From contig CANKBT010000039.1 of NCBI GenBank assembly GCA_947479995.1, forward strand, positions 1 through 14,429: 14,429 bases of DNA, read 5' to 3'. A program made the position numbers and the translations under genes. Shown here in pieces: positions 1 to 7,146 of the stretch. Within the stretch, counting starts at the first letter, position 1; the number at the start of each line of letters is the position of its first letter. The stretch comes from Frankiaceae bacterium. Lineage in GTDB: Bacteria; Actinomycetota; Actinomycetes; Mycobacteriales; SCTD01. A model generated the notes under the pieces. That model saw nothing but the letters and a program-made list of their open reading frames with translations. It was not told where the DNA came from and ran no database searches.

Positions 1-6
1 CGACGG

Positions 7-1641
7 TCACGCGCGCGGGCGCCGCACGGCGAACGGGCCGAGCGCCAGCAGGTCCACCGGCGCCGAGCCGAAGCACTCCAGCGCGTCGCGCGGGTCGTCG
101 ACCATCGGCCGGCCCGCGGTGTTGAGCGAGGTGTTGACCACGACCGGCACGCCGGTGCGCGCCGCGAAGGCCTCGAGCATGCGGGCGACGAGCGGCTCCT
201 CGGCCGGGTCGACGGTCTGCACGCGCGCGCTGCCGTCGACGTGCGTGACGACCGGGATGCGCTCGCGCCACGCGGGCTTCACGTCGTGCGTGAAGAGCAT
301 GTACGGCGACGGCAGCGGGCCCTCGAAGACCTCGTGCGCGCGGTCGGCGAGCACCATGGGCGCGACCGGCCGGAACTGCTCGCGGCCCTTGACGTCGTTC
401 ATGCGCTCGAGGTTGCGCGCGTGCCCGGGGTGGGCGAGCAGCGAGCGGTGGCCGAGCGCGCGCGGGCCGTACTCGCTGCGCCCCTGGAACCACGCGACGA
501 CGCCGTCGGCGGCCAGGCACTGCGCCACCTCGTCGGCGATGTCGTCGGGCCGCGTGTAGGGCACCTGCGCCGTGGTCAGCCACGCCTCGAGCTCGTCGTC
601 GCTCCAGCCGCGGCCGAGCGCCGCGGTGGGCATCGGCGTGGTGCGGTCGCCGAGCGCGTGCGCGACGTGCAGCGCGCTGCCGAGCGCGGTGCCGCTGTCG
701 CCGGCGGCGGGCTGCACCCACACGTGCTCGAACGGCGTCTCGCGGGCGATGCGGCTGTTGGCGACGCAGTTGAGGGCGACGCCGCCGGCCATGGTCAGCA
801 CGCTCTCGCCCGTGCGCCGGTGCAGGTCGGCGGCGAGCTCGACGAGCACCTCCTCGACGCGCTTCTGCACGCTGCTGGCGAGGTCGGCGTGGTCGCGGTC
901 GACGTCGTCGCCGCCCTTGCCGACGCGCTTGACGAAGCTGCCCCAGTCGACGGGGTCGGTGCGGAAGCCGCCGTCGCCCGTCGTGCGGACCAGCTCGCGC
1001 AGCTCCGGCAGCCACCGCGGCGTGCCGTACGACGCCATGGCCATGACCTTGTACTCGTCGGACGAGCGGCGGAAGCCCAGGTGCTCGGTGACGTCCTCGT
1101 AGAGAAGGCCGAGCGAGTGCGGCAGCTCCTGCTGGAACAGCACCTCGAGGTCGCCGTCGCGGCAGTGGCCCGCGAGGTGGCTGTGCCGCTCGCCGCGGCC
1201 GTCGAGCACGAGCACCGCCGAGCTGCGGTGCGGGGCGGCGAGGTAGGCGCTCGCGCCGTGCGCGACGTGGTGCGGCACGAAGCGCACGACCGCCGGGTCG
1301 AGCCCGGGCAGCGCGGTGCGCAGGAACAGCGGCGCGCGCTCGGCGTAGAGCGTGCGCAGCCCCTCCCAGGTGTCGTCGAGCACCGAGTCGTACGGCCGGC
1401 ACAGCGTCGGGTCGTACGAGTAGGCGACGGCGTCGAGGTCCTCGGGCGCCAGGCCGGCCTCCGCGAGGCACCACGACATCGCCTGGGCGGGGAGCTCCCA
1501 CGCCGCGAACGGCACGTTGTCGTGGCCGTGCTTGCGGCGCGAGAAGCGCTCCTCCTCCGCCGCGGCGACGACCACGCCGTCGACGACCAGCGCGGCGGCC
1601 GGGTCGTGGAAGACGGCGTTGAGGCCGAGGACGGCGCTCAC
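7..1641 (-). CDS. NodU/CmcH-family O-carbamoyltransferase
   Basis: The 544-residue product has the full length and two-part layout of the NodU/CmcH/TobZ carbamoyltransferases. In that family carbamoyl phosphate and ATP give a carbamoyl-adenylate, and the carbamoyl group is moved to a sugar hydroxyl. Visible signatures are the N-terminal VLGLNAVFHDPAAAL (4-18) and EEERFSRRKH (29-38). The metal-binding HHVAH is at 124-128, LDGRGE at 146-151, and MAGGVALNCVANSRI at 284-298. The C-terminal domain carries FQGRSEYGPRALGHRSLLA (385-403), FRPVAPMVL (423-431) and VVNTSLN (501-507). The GTG start is placed by homology of the N terminus. It overlaps the dehydrogenase stop as GTGA, and a GGGAGGG element lies 10 bases upstream. 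It is the last operon gene in the window. The acceptor is not visible in the sequence; from context I infer a heptose-containing glycan. Family call firm, substrate inferred. Confidence 0.93.
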   Translation of the reverse strand: MSAVLGLNAVFHDPAAALVVDGVVVAAAEEERFSRRKHGHDNVPFAAWELPAQAMSWCLAEAGLAPEDLDAVAYSYDPTLCRPYDSVLDDTWEGLRTLYAERAPLFLRTALPGLDPAVVRFVPHHVAHGASAYLAAPHRSSAVLVLDGRGERHSHLAGHCRDGDLEVLFQQELPHSLGLLYEDVTEHLGFRRSSDEYKVMAMASYGTPRWLPELRELVRTTGDGGFRTDPVDWGSFVKRVGKGGDDVDRDHADLASSVQKRVEEVLVELAADLHRRTGESVLTMAGGVALNCVANSRIARETPFEHVWVQPAAGDSGTALGSALHVAHALGDRTTPMPTAALGRGWSDDELEAWLTTAQVPYTRPDDIADEVAQCLAADGVVAWFQGRSEYGPRALGHRSLLAHPGHARNLERMNDVKGREQFRPVAPMVLADRAHEVFEGPLPSPYMLFTHDVKPAWRERIPVVTHVDGSARVQTVDPAEEPLVARMLEAFAARTGVPVVVNTSLNTAGRPMVDDPRDALECFGSAPVDLLALGPFAVRRPRA

Positions 1642-2324
1642 GGCCAGCTGCCCTCCCACGCGGACGCCACGACGAGCTCCTTGATCTCGCAGCCGGGCGG
1701 CTGCGTGAGCACGTGCAGCACCGTCGCGGCGACGTCCTCGGGCCGGTTGAGCTTGGCGTCCGGGCCGGGCTTGTACTGCTCCTCGCGGTCGTCGAAGAAC
1801 GCCGTGTGCATGCCGCCGGGCGTGAGCAGCGTGACGCCGACCTCGCCCTTGAGCTCGCTCTGCAGGCCGCGGGTGAAGCCGACGACGCCGAACTTGCTGG
1901 CGCAGTACGCGGTGGCGTCCGGGAAGACGCGGTGGCCGAGCGTGGAGGCGACGGTGACGACCTTGCCGCCGCTCTGCTTGAGGTACGGCAGCGAGGCGCG
2001 CACGACGGCCGCCGTGCCGAGCAGGTTGACCATGACGACCTTGTCCCACTCCTCGCCGGGGACGTCGACGAGCGCGCCGCAGCGGTCGGTGCCCGCGGCG
2101 GTGACGACGGCGTCGAGCGTGCCGCCGGCGCCGTCGACGAGGCGGCGGACCGCCTGCTCGGCGGCGCGGGTGTCGGACAGGTCGACGACCTCGTGCGGCA
2201 CGTCGGGCACCGGCACGCGGTCGAGCGCGAGCGGGCGGCCACCGGCCTCGCGGACGGCGGCGGCGACGGCGGCGCCCAGGCCGCTCGCCGCACCGGTGAT
2301 CAGGACGGAGCCGAGCTGCGACAC
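1638..2324 (-). CDS. Short-chain dehydrogenase/reductase (classical SDR)
   Basis: This 228-residue protein is a classical SDR with an N-terminal Rossmann fold. TGAASGLG (10-17) is the dinucleotide-binding glycine motif, TAAG (75-78) replaces the usual NAAG, and N100 lies in MVNL. S127, Y140 and K144 (YCASK) form the catalytic set. The length is usual for classical SDRs and too short for the extended-SDR epimerase HldD, so it should not be read as the ADP-heptose epimerase. The GTG start is supported by the preceding GAGGAGG and by the glycine motif falling at residue 10. The start lies 25 bases inside the 3' end of the HldE-type gene, and the stop overlaps the carbamoyltransferase start as GTGA. 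It probably oxidises, reduces or isomerises a sugar intermediate or a precursor of the operon product; the substrate cannot be read from sequence. Confidence 0.9.
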   Translation of the reverse strand: MSQLGSVLITGAASGLGAAVAAAVREAGGRPLALDRVPVPDVPHEVVDLSDTRAAEQAVRRLVDGAGGTLDAVVTAAGTDRCGALVDVPGEEWDKVVMVNLLGTAAVVRASLPYLKQSGGKVVTVASTLGHRVFPDATAYCASKFGVVGFTRGLQSELKGEVGVTLLTPGGMHTAFFDDREEQYKPGPDAKLNRPEDVAATVLHVLTQPPGCEIKELVVASAWEGSWP

Positions 2325-3655
2325 GCAGCCTCCTCGATGAGTCGTGTGGTGGACCGGCCGTCGACGTAGGGCAGGACGACCGCTTGGCCGCCCCACGCCT
2401 CGACGACCGGCGCCTCGGGGAGGTCCCCGAGGGCGTAGTCCCCGCCCTTGGCGAAGACGTCGGGCCGCAGCTCGGAGAGCACGCGCGACGGCGTGTCCTC
2501 GTCGAAGACGGCGACGGCGTCGACGCAGGCGAGCCCGCGCAGGACGAGCGCGCGGTCGTGCTGGTCCTGCAGGGGCCGGGTCGGCCCCTTCAGGCGGCGC
2601 ACCGAGTCGTCGCTGTTGAGGCAGACGACCAGGCAGTCGCCGAGCGCGCGCGCCTGCTGCAGGACGGCGACGTGGCCGGCGTGCAGCAGGTCGAAGCAGC
2701 CGCCGGTGGCGACGACGGTGCCGCCGGCGGCGCGCACGCGGGCGACGACGGAGGCGGCGTCCTCGGCGCCGTGGACGACGGGGGGCGCGGCGGGGGCCTG
2801 CACGGCCGCGGCCCCGCCGGCGGCGACGAAGGCGCTCGCCGCGAGCACCGCGCCGCGGACGGCCTCCGACGGCAGAGCGCCGTCGGCGAGCAGGCCCGCG
2901 GCCGCGGAGGCGAAGCGGTCGCCGGCGCCGCACGGGTCGGGGCACGGCACCTGCGGCGCCGGCACGACGGACGGCACGCCCGGGCCGTGCACGACGAGCG
3001 CGCCGCGCGAGCCCAGGGTCACCGCGACGGCCACGGCCTCCCACTGCGCGAGCAGCGCCCGCGCCCGGGTGGTCGTGGCGGCCAGCGAGCTGCCGCCGGC
3101 GCCGGCCTCCGCCGCGTTGGGGGTGACGAGCGAGGCCCCGGCGACGGGGTCGGCGCCACGCGGGTGCGGGTCCCAGACGAGCGGGGTGCGGCCGCGGCGG
3201 CCGAGCGCGGCGCGCACGCCGGGCAGGGCGGTGACGCCCCGGCCGTAGTCGGCGACGAGCAGCCCCGCGCCCTCGGGCAGGTCGCCGGTCAGGTCGCCCG
3301 GCACGCCGCGGGCGCTGCCGCGGTCGAGCCGCAGCAGCGAGCGGCCGGCCGCGCGCACGCGCACCTTCTCGGGCGTCGGGCCGTCCAGCCCGAGGTCGAC
3401 CACCTCGACGCCCTCGCGGGCGAGCAGGGCGGCGAGCTCGCGGCCGGCAGCGTCCTGCGACAGGGCGGTGACGAGCACGACGTCGCGGCCGTCGCGGGCG
3501 GCGAGCAGCGCGGCGAGGCCCGCGCCGCCGGGGCGGGAGACCTCCTCCGGCTCGTCGACGACCGGCACCGGCGCGTCGGGGCAGAGCCGGTCGACGGTGC
3601 CGACCAGGTCGCGGTCGAGCAGGGCGTCGCCGACGACGACCAGGCGGCCGCTCAC
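2300..3655 (-). CDS. hldE: Bifunctional heptose 7-phosphate kinase / heptose 1-phosphate nucleotidyltransferase (HldE/RfaE-like)
   Basis: The 451 residues hold two domains in the same order as E. coli HldE (477 aa). Residues about 1-290 are a PfkB/ribokinase-fold kinase: VVGDALLDRD (7-16), DAPVPVV (27-33), RPGGAG (41-46), and the catalytic DPCGAGDRFAS (240-250) with D246. Residues about 312-451 are a cytidylyltransferase-fold domain with GCFDLLHAGHV (319-329), SDD (348-350) and YVDGRSTTRLIE (430-441). In the known pathway the kinase makes heptose 1,7-bisphosphate. After GmhB removes the 7-phosphate, the second domain makes ADP-D-glycero-beta-D-manno-heptose. The GTG start overlaps the gmhA stop as GTGA. 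ADP as the nucleotide is inferred from the HldE architecture; the GDP-heptose route uses separate, different enzymes. The kinase half is divergent, so one activity could have drifted. Confidence 0.92.
   Translation of the reverse strand: MSGRLVVVGDALLDRDLVGTVDRLCPDAPVPVVDEPEEVSRPGGAGLAALLAARDGRDVVLVTALSQDAAGRELAALLAREGVEVVDLGLDGPTPEKVRVRAAGRSLLRLDRGSARGVPGDLTGDLPEGAGLLVADYGRGVTALPGVRAALGRRGRTPLVWDPHPRGADPVAGASLVTPNAAEAGAGGSSLAATTTRARALLAQWEAVAVAVTLGSRGALVVHGPGVPSVVPAPQVPCPDPCGAGDRFASAAAGLLADGALPSEAVRGAVLAASAFVAAGGAAAVQAPAAPPVVHGAEDAASVVARVRAAGGTVVATGGCFDLLHAGHVAVLQQARALGDCLVVCLNSDDSVRRLKGPTRPLQDQHDRALVLRGLACVDAVAVFDEDTPSRVLSELRPDVFAKGGDYALGDLPEAPVVEAWGGQAVVLPYVDGRSTTRLIEEAACRSSAPS
2329..2335 (-). 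promoter_or_regulatory. Ribosome binding site fixing the SDR start
   Basis: GAGGAGG on the minus strand lies 4 bases before the GTG of the dehydrogenase gene, inside the last codons of the HldE-type gene. It is among the best Shine-Dalgarno matches in the operon. It supports this start despite the 25-base overlap, and suggests that SDR translation can initiate independently of termination of the upstream gene. Confidence 0.6.
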
Positions 3656-4266
3656 GTGACCGCCGTGAGCTCGGCCGGGTCGGCCGGCGCCGCCGTCGCG
3701 GCCTCGACGGCCAGGTCGACCGCGGCGCAGAGCAGGTGCACGGCGACCTGGTGCACCTCCTGCACGGTGGCGGTCGAGGCGGCGGTGACCACGAGCGCCT
3801 CGTCGGCGCGCTCGGCGGCCGGGTTGGGGCCGGCGCCGGTCATCGCCCAGGTGGTCAGCCCGGCCTCGCGGCCGGCCTGGAGCGCGGCGAGGACGTTGCC
3901 GCTGAAGCCGCTGGTCGACAGCACGAGCAGCACGTCGCCCGGGCGGCCGTGGGCACGCACCTGGCGGGCGAAGCCCTCGTCCCAGCCGTAGTCGTTGGCG
4001 ATGGCCGTGAGCGAGCTGGTCTCGGCGTGCAGCGACAGCGCCGACAGCGCCGGGCGGTCGTCGCGGTAGCGGCCGACGAGCTCGGCGGTGAGGTGTTGTG
4101 CCTGCGCGGCGCTGCCGCCGTTGCCGGCCACGAGCAGCCGGCCGCCGCCGAGCAGGACGGGCGCGAGCCGGCGGCCCCAGCCGTCGACGAGGTCGACGTC
4201 GAGGTGCGGCAGGGCCTCGAGCAGGGCCGCGACGTGGTCGTGGCCCGAGAGGAGCGGTGCGGTCAT
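3652..4266 (-). CDS. gmhA: Sedoheptulose 7-phosphate isomerase (GmhA-like, SIS domain)
   Basis: The 204-residue single SIS-domain protein is of GmhA size. GNGGSAAQAQH (48-58) and STSGFSGNV (117-125) are the phosphosugar-binding loops. H58, E62, Q169 and H177 match in type and spacing the zinc ligands of E. coli GmhA (H61, E65, Q172, H180 as I recall them), which separates it from general SIS proteins and DiaA-like regulators. The known reaction converts sedoheptulose 7-phosphate to D-glycero-D-manno-heptose 7-phosphate in the cytoplasm, the first committed heptose step. The ATG start overlaps the preceding glycosyltransferase stop as ATGA and has AGGGGG 7 bases upstream. Its stop overlaps the GTG of the HldE-type gene, which acts next in the pathway. 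Confidence is high because both enzyme partners are in the same operon. Confidence 0.92.
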   Translation of the reverse strand: MTAPLLSGHDHVAALLEALPHLDVDLVDGWGRRLAPVLLGGGRLLVAGNGGSAAQAQHLTAELVGRYRDDRPALSALSLHAETSSLTAIANDYGWDEGFARQVRAHGRPGDVLLVLSTSGFSGNVLAALQAGREAGLTTWAMTGAGPNPAAERADEALVVTAASTATVQEVHQVAVHLLCAAVDLAVEAATAAPADPAELTAVT

Positions 4267-5498
4267 GACGAGACCCCCTGGGAGAGCGGACGGGAACGGC
4301 TGTCGAGCAGGTCGGCGTACGCCTGGAGGGTCATCGCGGCGACGCGGTCCCAGGAGTAGCGGGTGCGCACGCGGGAGACGGCGGCGCGGGCGAGGCCGCG
4401 TCGCCAGGTCTCGTCGTCGAGCACGGCGCGGTAGGCGTCGGCGACGGCGGCGGGCGAGCGGGGCGGCACGTGCAGGCCGGTGCCGCCGTCGACGACGGTG
4501 TCGACGAGGCCGCCGACCGCAGACGCGACGACCGGCACGCCGCAGGCCATGGCCTCCAGCGGCACGATGCCGAACGGCTCGTACCAGGGCACGCAGACCG
4601 CGAGGTCGGCCGAGCGGAACAGCGCGGGCAGGTCGTCGCGGGCGACCTGCCCGAGGAAGCGCACGCGGTCGGCGACGCCGGCGTCGGCCGCGACGGCGCG
4701 CAGCCGCGCGACCTCGGGGTCGGTGGCGAGGTCCTCGGCGCGGGGGCCGCCGGCGACGAGCAGCTCGGTGTCGGGGCCGCCGCCGGCGCGCAGCAGGCCG
4801 AGCGCCTCGATGGCGTGGCCGACGCCCTTGCGGGCGACCAGCCGGCCGACGCTCACCACGCGCCGCAGGCCCGGCGTGCGCTCGAGCTGCGGGCCGCGCG
4901 GGGAGAACAGGCCGAGGTCGACGCCGCAGGGCACGACCGAGACGCGGGAGCGCTCGGCGCCCAGGCGCAGCAGCTCGAAGACCTCGTCGGTGCAGGTGGC
5001 CACGATGCGGTCGGCGCCGCGCACGAGGTCGCGCTCGACCTGCGCGCGGTCGGCCGGGCTGGTGTCAAGCTCGCCCTGGTGGCGCCGCTTGACGACGCCG
5101 AGCGCGTGGAAGGTGTGCGTGACCGGGATGCCGAGGCGCGAGGCGGCCGCGACGGCCGCCCAGCCGCTCATCCAGAAGTGCGCGTGCACGACGTCAGGGC
5201 GGTCCTGCTTCCACCGGGCGTGCAGGCCCTCGGCGAACTCCTGCATGTGCGGCCACAGGTCGTCCTTGGGCAGCGTCGCGGCCGGGCCGGCCGGCACGTG
5301 GTCGACCACCGCGCCCTGCGCGAGCGCGACCCGCTGCGGCAGGTCGGCGGCGTCGCGCCGGGTGTGCACGACCACGTCGGCGCCGCGGGCCGCCAGGGCC
5401 TTGGACAGCGCGGCGACGTGGACGTTCTGCCCGCCCGCGTCGACCCCTCCGAGGACCGCGAGCGGGCTCGCGTGCTCCGACACCATGGCGACTCTCAT
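4263..5498 (-). CDS. Glycosyltransferase family 4 (GT-B fold)
   Basis: The 411-residue protein is a complete GT-B retaining glycosyltransferase. Its N-terminal half has GGVDAGGQNVHV (17-28), a glycine loop typical of the sucrose-phosphate synthase/MshA branch of GT4, and HAHFWMSGW (105-113). Its C-terminal half has VVSVGRLVARKGV (214-226) and the EPFGIVPLEAMACGVPVV stretch (307-324), with E307 and E315 as the E-x7-E motif of GT4. There is no signal peptide or membrane segment, so it is probably cytoplasmic or peripheral. GGAGG lies 4 bases before the ATG, which overlaps the GT9 stop as ATGA. Donor and acceptor are not predictable. Context suggests transfer of a hexose, or of ADP-heptose, in assembling a heptose glycan. 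The MshA-like look is family-level and is not evidence for mycothiol synthesis. Confidence 0.9.
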   Translation of the reverse strand: MRVAMVSEHASPLAVLGGVDAGGQNVHVAALSKALAARGADVVVHTRRDAADLPQRVALAQGAVVDHVPAGPAATLPKDDLWPHMQEFAEGLHARWKQDRPDVVHAHFWMSGWAAVAAASRLGIPVTHTFHALGVVKRRHQGELDTSPADRAQVERDLVRGADRIVATCTDEVFELLRLGAERSRVSVVPCGVDLGLFSPRGPQLERTPGLRRVVSVGRLVARKGVGHAIEALGLLRAGGGPDTELLVAGGPRAEDLATDPEVARLRAVAADAGVADRVRFLGQVARDDLPALFRSADLAVCVPWYEPFGIVPLEAMACGVPVVASAVGGLVDTVVDGGTGLHVPPRSPAAVADAYRAVLDDETWRRGLARAAVSRVRTRYSWDRVAAMTLQAYADLLDSRSRPLSQGVSS

Positions 5499-6553
5499 GC
5501 GACCTCCGTCCAGGGGCCGCCAGGGGTCGGGCGGCGGTGGGGCAGCGAGCGCACGGCCGCCACGACCTCGTCGGGCGCGACGCCCTCGAGGCAGGGGTGG
5601 CCGGGCACGGGGCACGCGCGGGCGCGGGTGAGCGCGCACGCGGCCGTCTGGTCGCCGAGCAGCACGTGCGGCACGGCCCAGGGGCGCCACCGCTCGGCCG
5701 GCACGACCGGCGCGAACAGCGACACCACGGGCGTGCCGACGGCGGCCGCGAGGTGGGCCGGGCCGGTGTTGCCGACGACGACGGCGTCGGCGTCGCGCAG
5801 CACCGCGGCCAGCACGGGCAGCGGCGTGGCGCCGCCCAGGTCGAGGGCCCGGTCGCCGGCCACCTGCGCGGTCAGCGCGCGCTCGCCGGGGCCGCCGGTG
5901 ACCACGACGCGGGCGCCCTGGTCGGCCAGCGCGGCGACGGCGCGCGCCGCCCACTCCGGCGACGGGGCGCGGGCGGGCACCGAGGCGCCGGGGTGCACGA
6001 CGACGTACGGCCCCGGGCCGACGAGCGCGGCCACCTCGGCCGGGGCCGGCAGGTCGTCGCGGACGGCGAGCCCGCCCGCGTCGCCGTCGGGGAGGCGGTG
6101 CCCGGCGGCCTCGGCGAGCGAGAGCATCCGCTGCGCCTCGTGCAGGCCCTCCTCGGGCAGGCGGTGGCGCAGGTCGAGCAGCGCGCCGGGGTAGTCCTCG
6201 CTCACGGCGCCGACCCACGGCACGCCGGCCATCCGCAGCACGAGCGCCGTGGGCAGCGGGCTCTGGTGGTACGACGTGAGCACGAGCGCCCGGTCGGCGC
6301 CCACGGAGCGCAGCTCGGCGACCACCGCGGCGACCGCCTCGGCGGTGACGGGCTCGGGCTCCGGGTCGATCCACGGGCAGCGCCAGACGCGCACCTCGTC
6401 GACGCCCGGCAGCAGCCGCGCGGCGGCCTCGCCGCGCGGGCCGCACACGAGCACGACCCGGTCGCCGCTCGCCGCCACGGCGCGCACGGCGGGCCCGGAC
6501 AGCAGCACGTCGCCGTCGCTGTCGAGGCGCAGGACGAGGGTGGTGCGGCTCAT
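5495..6553 (-). CDS. Glycosyltransferase family 9 (heptosyltransferase-like)
   Basis: The 352-residue protein has the GT9 pattern of LPS heptosyltransferases (WaaC/WaaF/WaaQ type). LVLRLDSDGDVLLSGPAVRAV (6-26) corresponds to the R-L-x-x-x-G-D-V N-terminal acceptor loop, with D15 in the place of the catalytic aspartate. VVVHPGAS (184-191), VVVTGGPGE (216-224), GNTGPAHLAAAVGTPVVSLF (261-280) and the cysteine-containing C terminus (C306, C314, C321) match the family's donor half. GT9 enzymes known to me use ADP-heptose, and the operon encodes the whole ADP-heptose supply, so this is the strongest heptosyltransferase candidate in the window. Start and stop overlap both neighbours as ATGA. The acceptor is unknown; lipid A-Kdo is not expected in an actinobacterium. 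GT9 family firm, heptose donor inferred. Confidence 0.9.
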   Translation of the reverse strand: MSRTTLVLRLDSDGDVLLSGPAVRAVAASGDRVVLVCGPRGEAAARLLPGVDEVRVWRCPWIDPEPEPVTAEAVAAVVAELRSVGADRALVLTSYHQSPLPTALVLRMAGVPWVGAVSEDYPGALLDLRHRLPEEGLHEAQRMLSLAEAAGHRLPDGDAGGLAVRDDLPAPAEVAALVGPGPYVVVHPGASVPARAPSPEWAARAVAALADQGARVVVTGGPGERALTAQVAGDRALDLGGATPLPVLAAVLRDADAVVVGNTGPAHLAAAVGTPVVSLFAPVVPAERWRPWAVPHVLLGDQTAACALTRARACPVPGHPCLEGVAPDEVVAAVRSLPHRRPTPGGPWTEVA

Positions 6554-7146
6554 GCGGTCTCGCCCAGCAGGAGGTCCACCGCGGCCGCGAGGTCGGGCAC
6601 GACCTCGGGTGCGGCTGCCACCTCCTCCGGGCGGGTGACCGCGGTCGGGACCAGCACCGGGCGGGCCCCCGCGGCCAGGGCGGCGCCGACGTCCGCCCCG
6701 ATGTCGCCGATGACCGCGCAGCGCTCCGGCGCGACGCCGAGCGCGGCGGCCGCCTCGAGCACGAGGCCGGGCGCGGGCTTGCGGCAGGCGCAGCCGTCCT
6801 CCGGGCCGTGCTCGCAGACGTGGAAGGTGCCCAGCGGGCCGACCAGCTCGACCAGGCGGGCGTTGACCGCGTCGACCTGCGCGCGGGTGAGCAGCCCGCG
6901 GGCGACGCCGCTCTGGTTGCTCACCACGGCGGTCGGGACGCCGGCGGCGCGCAGCCGGTCGAGCGCCTCGCGGGCGCCGTCGACGAGCACGACGCGGTCG
7001 GGGTCGCCGTTGTAGGGCACGTCGACGACCAGGGTGCCGTCGCGGTCCAGCAGGACCGCCGACGGCCTCGTCCCCGGTGTCGAGGCGTGATCACGGCGCA
7101 CGAGCAGCGGCTCCCCACCTGGGGGCGGCCCAAACGAGGCGGTCAC
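6550..7146 (-). CDS. gmhB: D-glycero-D-manno-heptose 1,7-bisphosphate 7-phosphatase (GmhB-like HAD)
   Basis: The 198-residue HAD phosphatase has LLDRDGTLV (32-40), with the D34/D36 nucleophile and acid/base pair. SNQSGVARG (76-83 region), K123 in CRKPAPG, and GDIGADVGAALAAGA (147-161) follow. The zinc-loop residues C111, H113, C119 and C121 match the metal site typical of GmhB and histidinol-phosphatase-type HADs. Between gmhA/hldE-type genes and a GT9 gene, removal of the 7-phosphate of heptose 1,7-bisphosphate is the obvious role. The start is not certain. The GTG at 7146 overlaps the upstream stop as GTGA, like the other junctions, and gives about 30 residues before the HAD core. A GTG at 7101 with a GGGGAG element upstream would give a 183-residue form. 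Function is well supported. Confidence 0.9.
   Translation of the reverse strand: MTASFGPPPGGEPLLVRRDHASTPGTRPSAVLLDRDGTLVVDVPYNGDPDRVVLVDGAREALDRLRAAGVPTAVVSNQSGVARGLLTRAQVDAVNARLVELVGPLGTFHVCEHGPEDGCACRKPAPGLVLEAAAALGVAPERCAVIGDIGADVGAALAAGARPVLVPTAVTRPEEVAAAPEVVPDLAAAVDLLLGETA

Noticed and set aside
1638..2324. SDR gene as hldD, the ADP-heptose 6-epimerase
   Set aside because: The protein has classical SDR length and a YCASK motif at residue 140; HldD is an extended SDR of about 310 residues with a different motif layout.
241..2340. Long plus-strand open frame (699 codons) antisense to the carbamoyltransferase and SDR genes
   Set aside because: The product is a low-complexity A/R/V/H-rich sequence with no motif. 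It is a shadow of high third-position G+C in the real minus-strand genes.
4263..5498. GT4 gene as mshA (mycothiol glycosyltransferase)
   Set aside because: The glycine loop is similar, but this is shared across the GT4 branch, and the operon context is heptose metabolism.
4470..7015. Several long plus-strand frames antisense to the glycosyltransferase and gmhB genes
   Set aside because: Their translations are A/G/R-rich repeats without domains, and they overlap well-supported genes over their full length.
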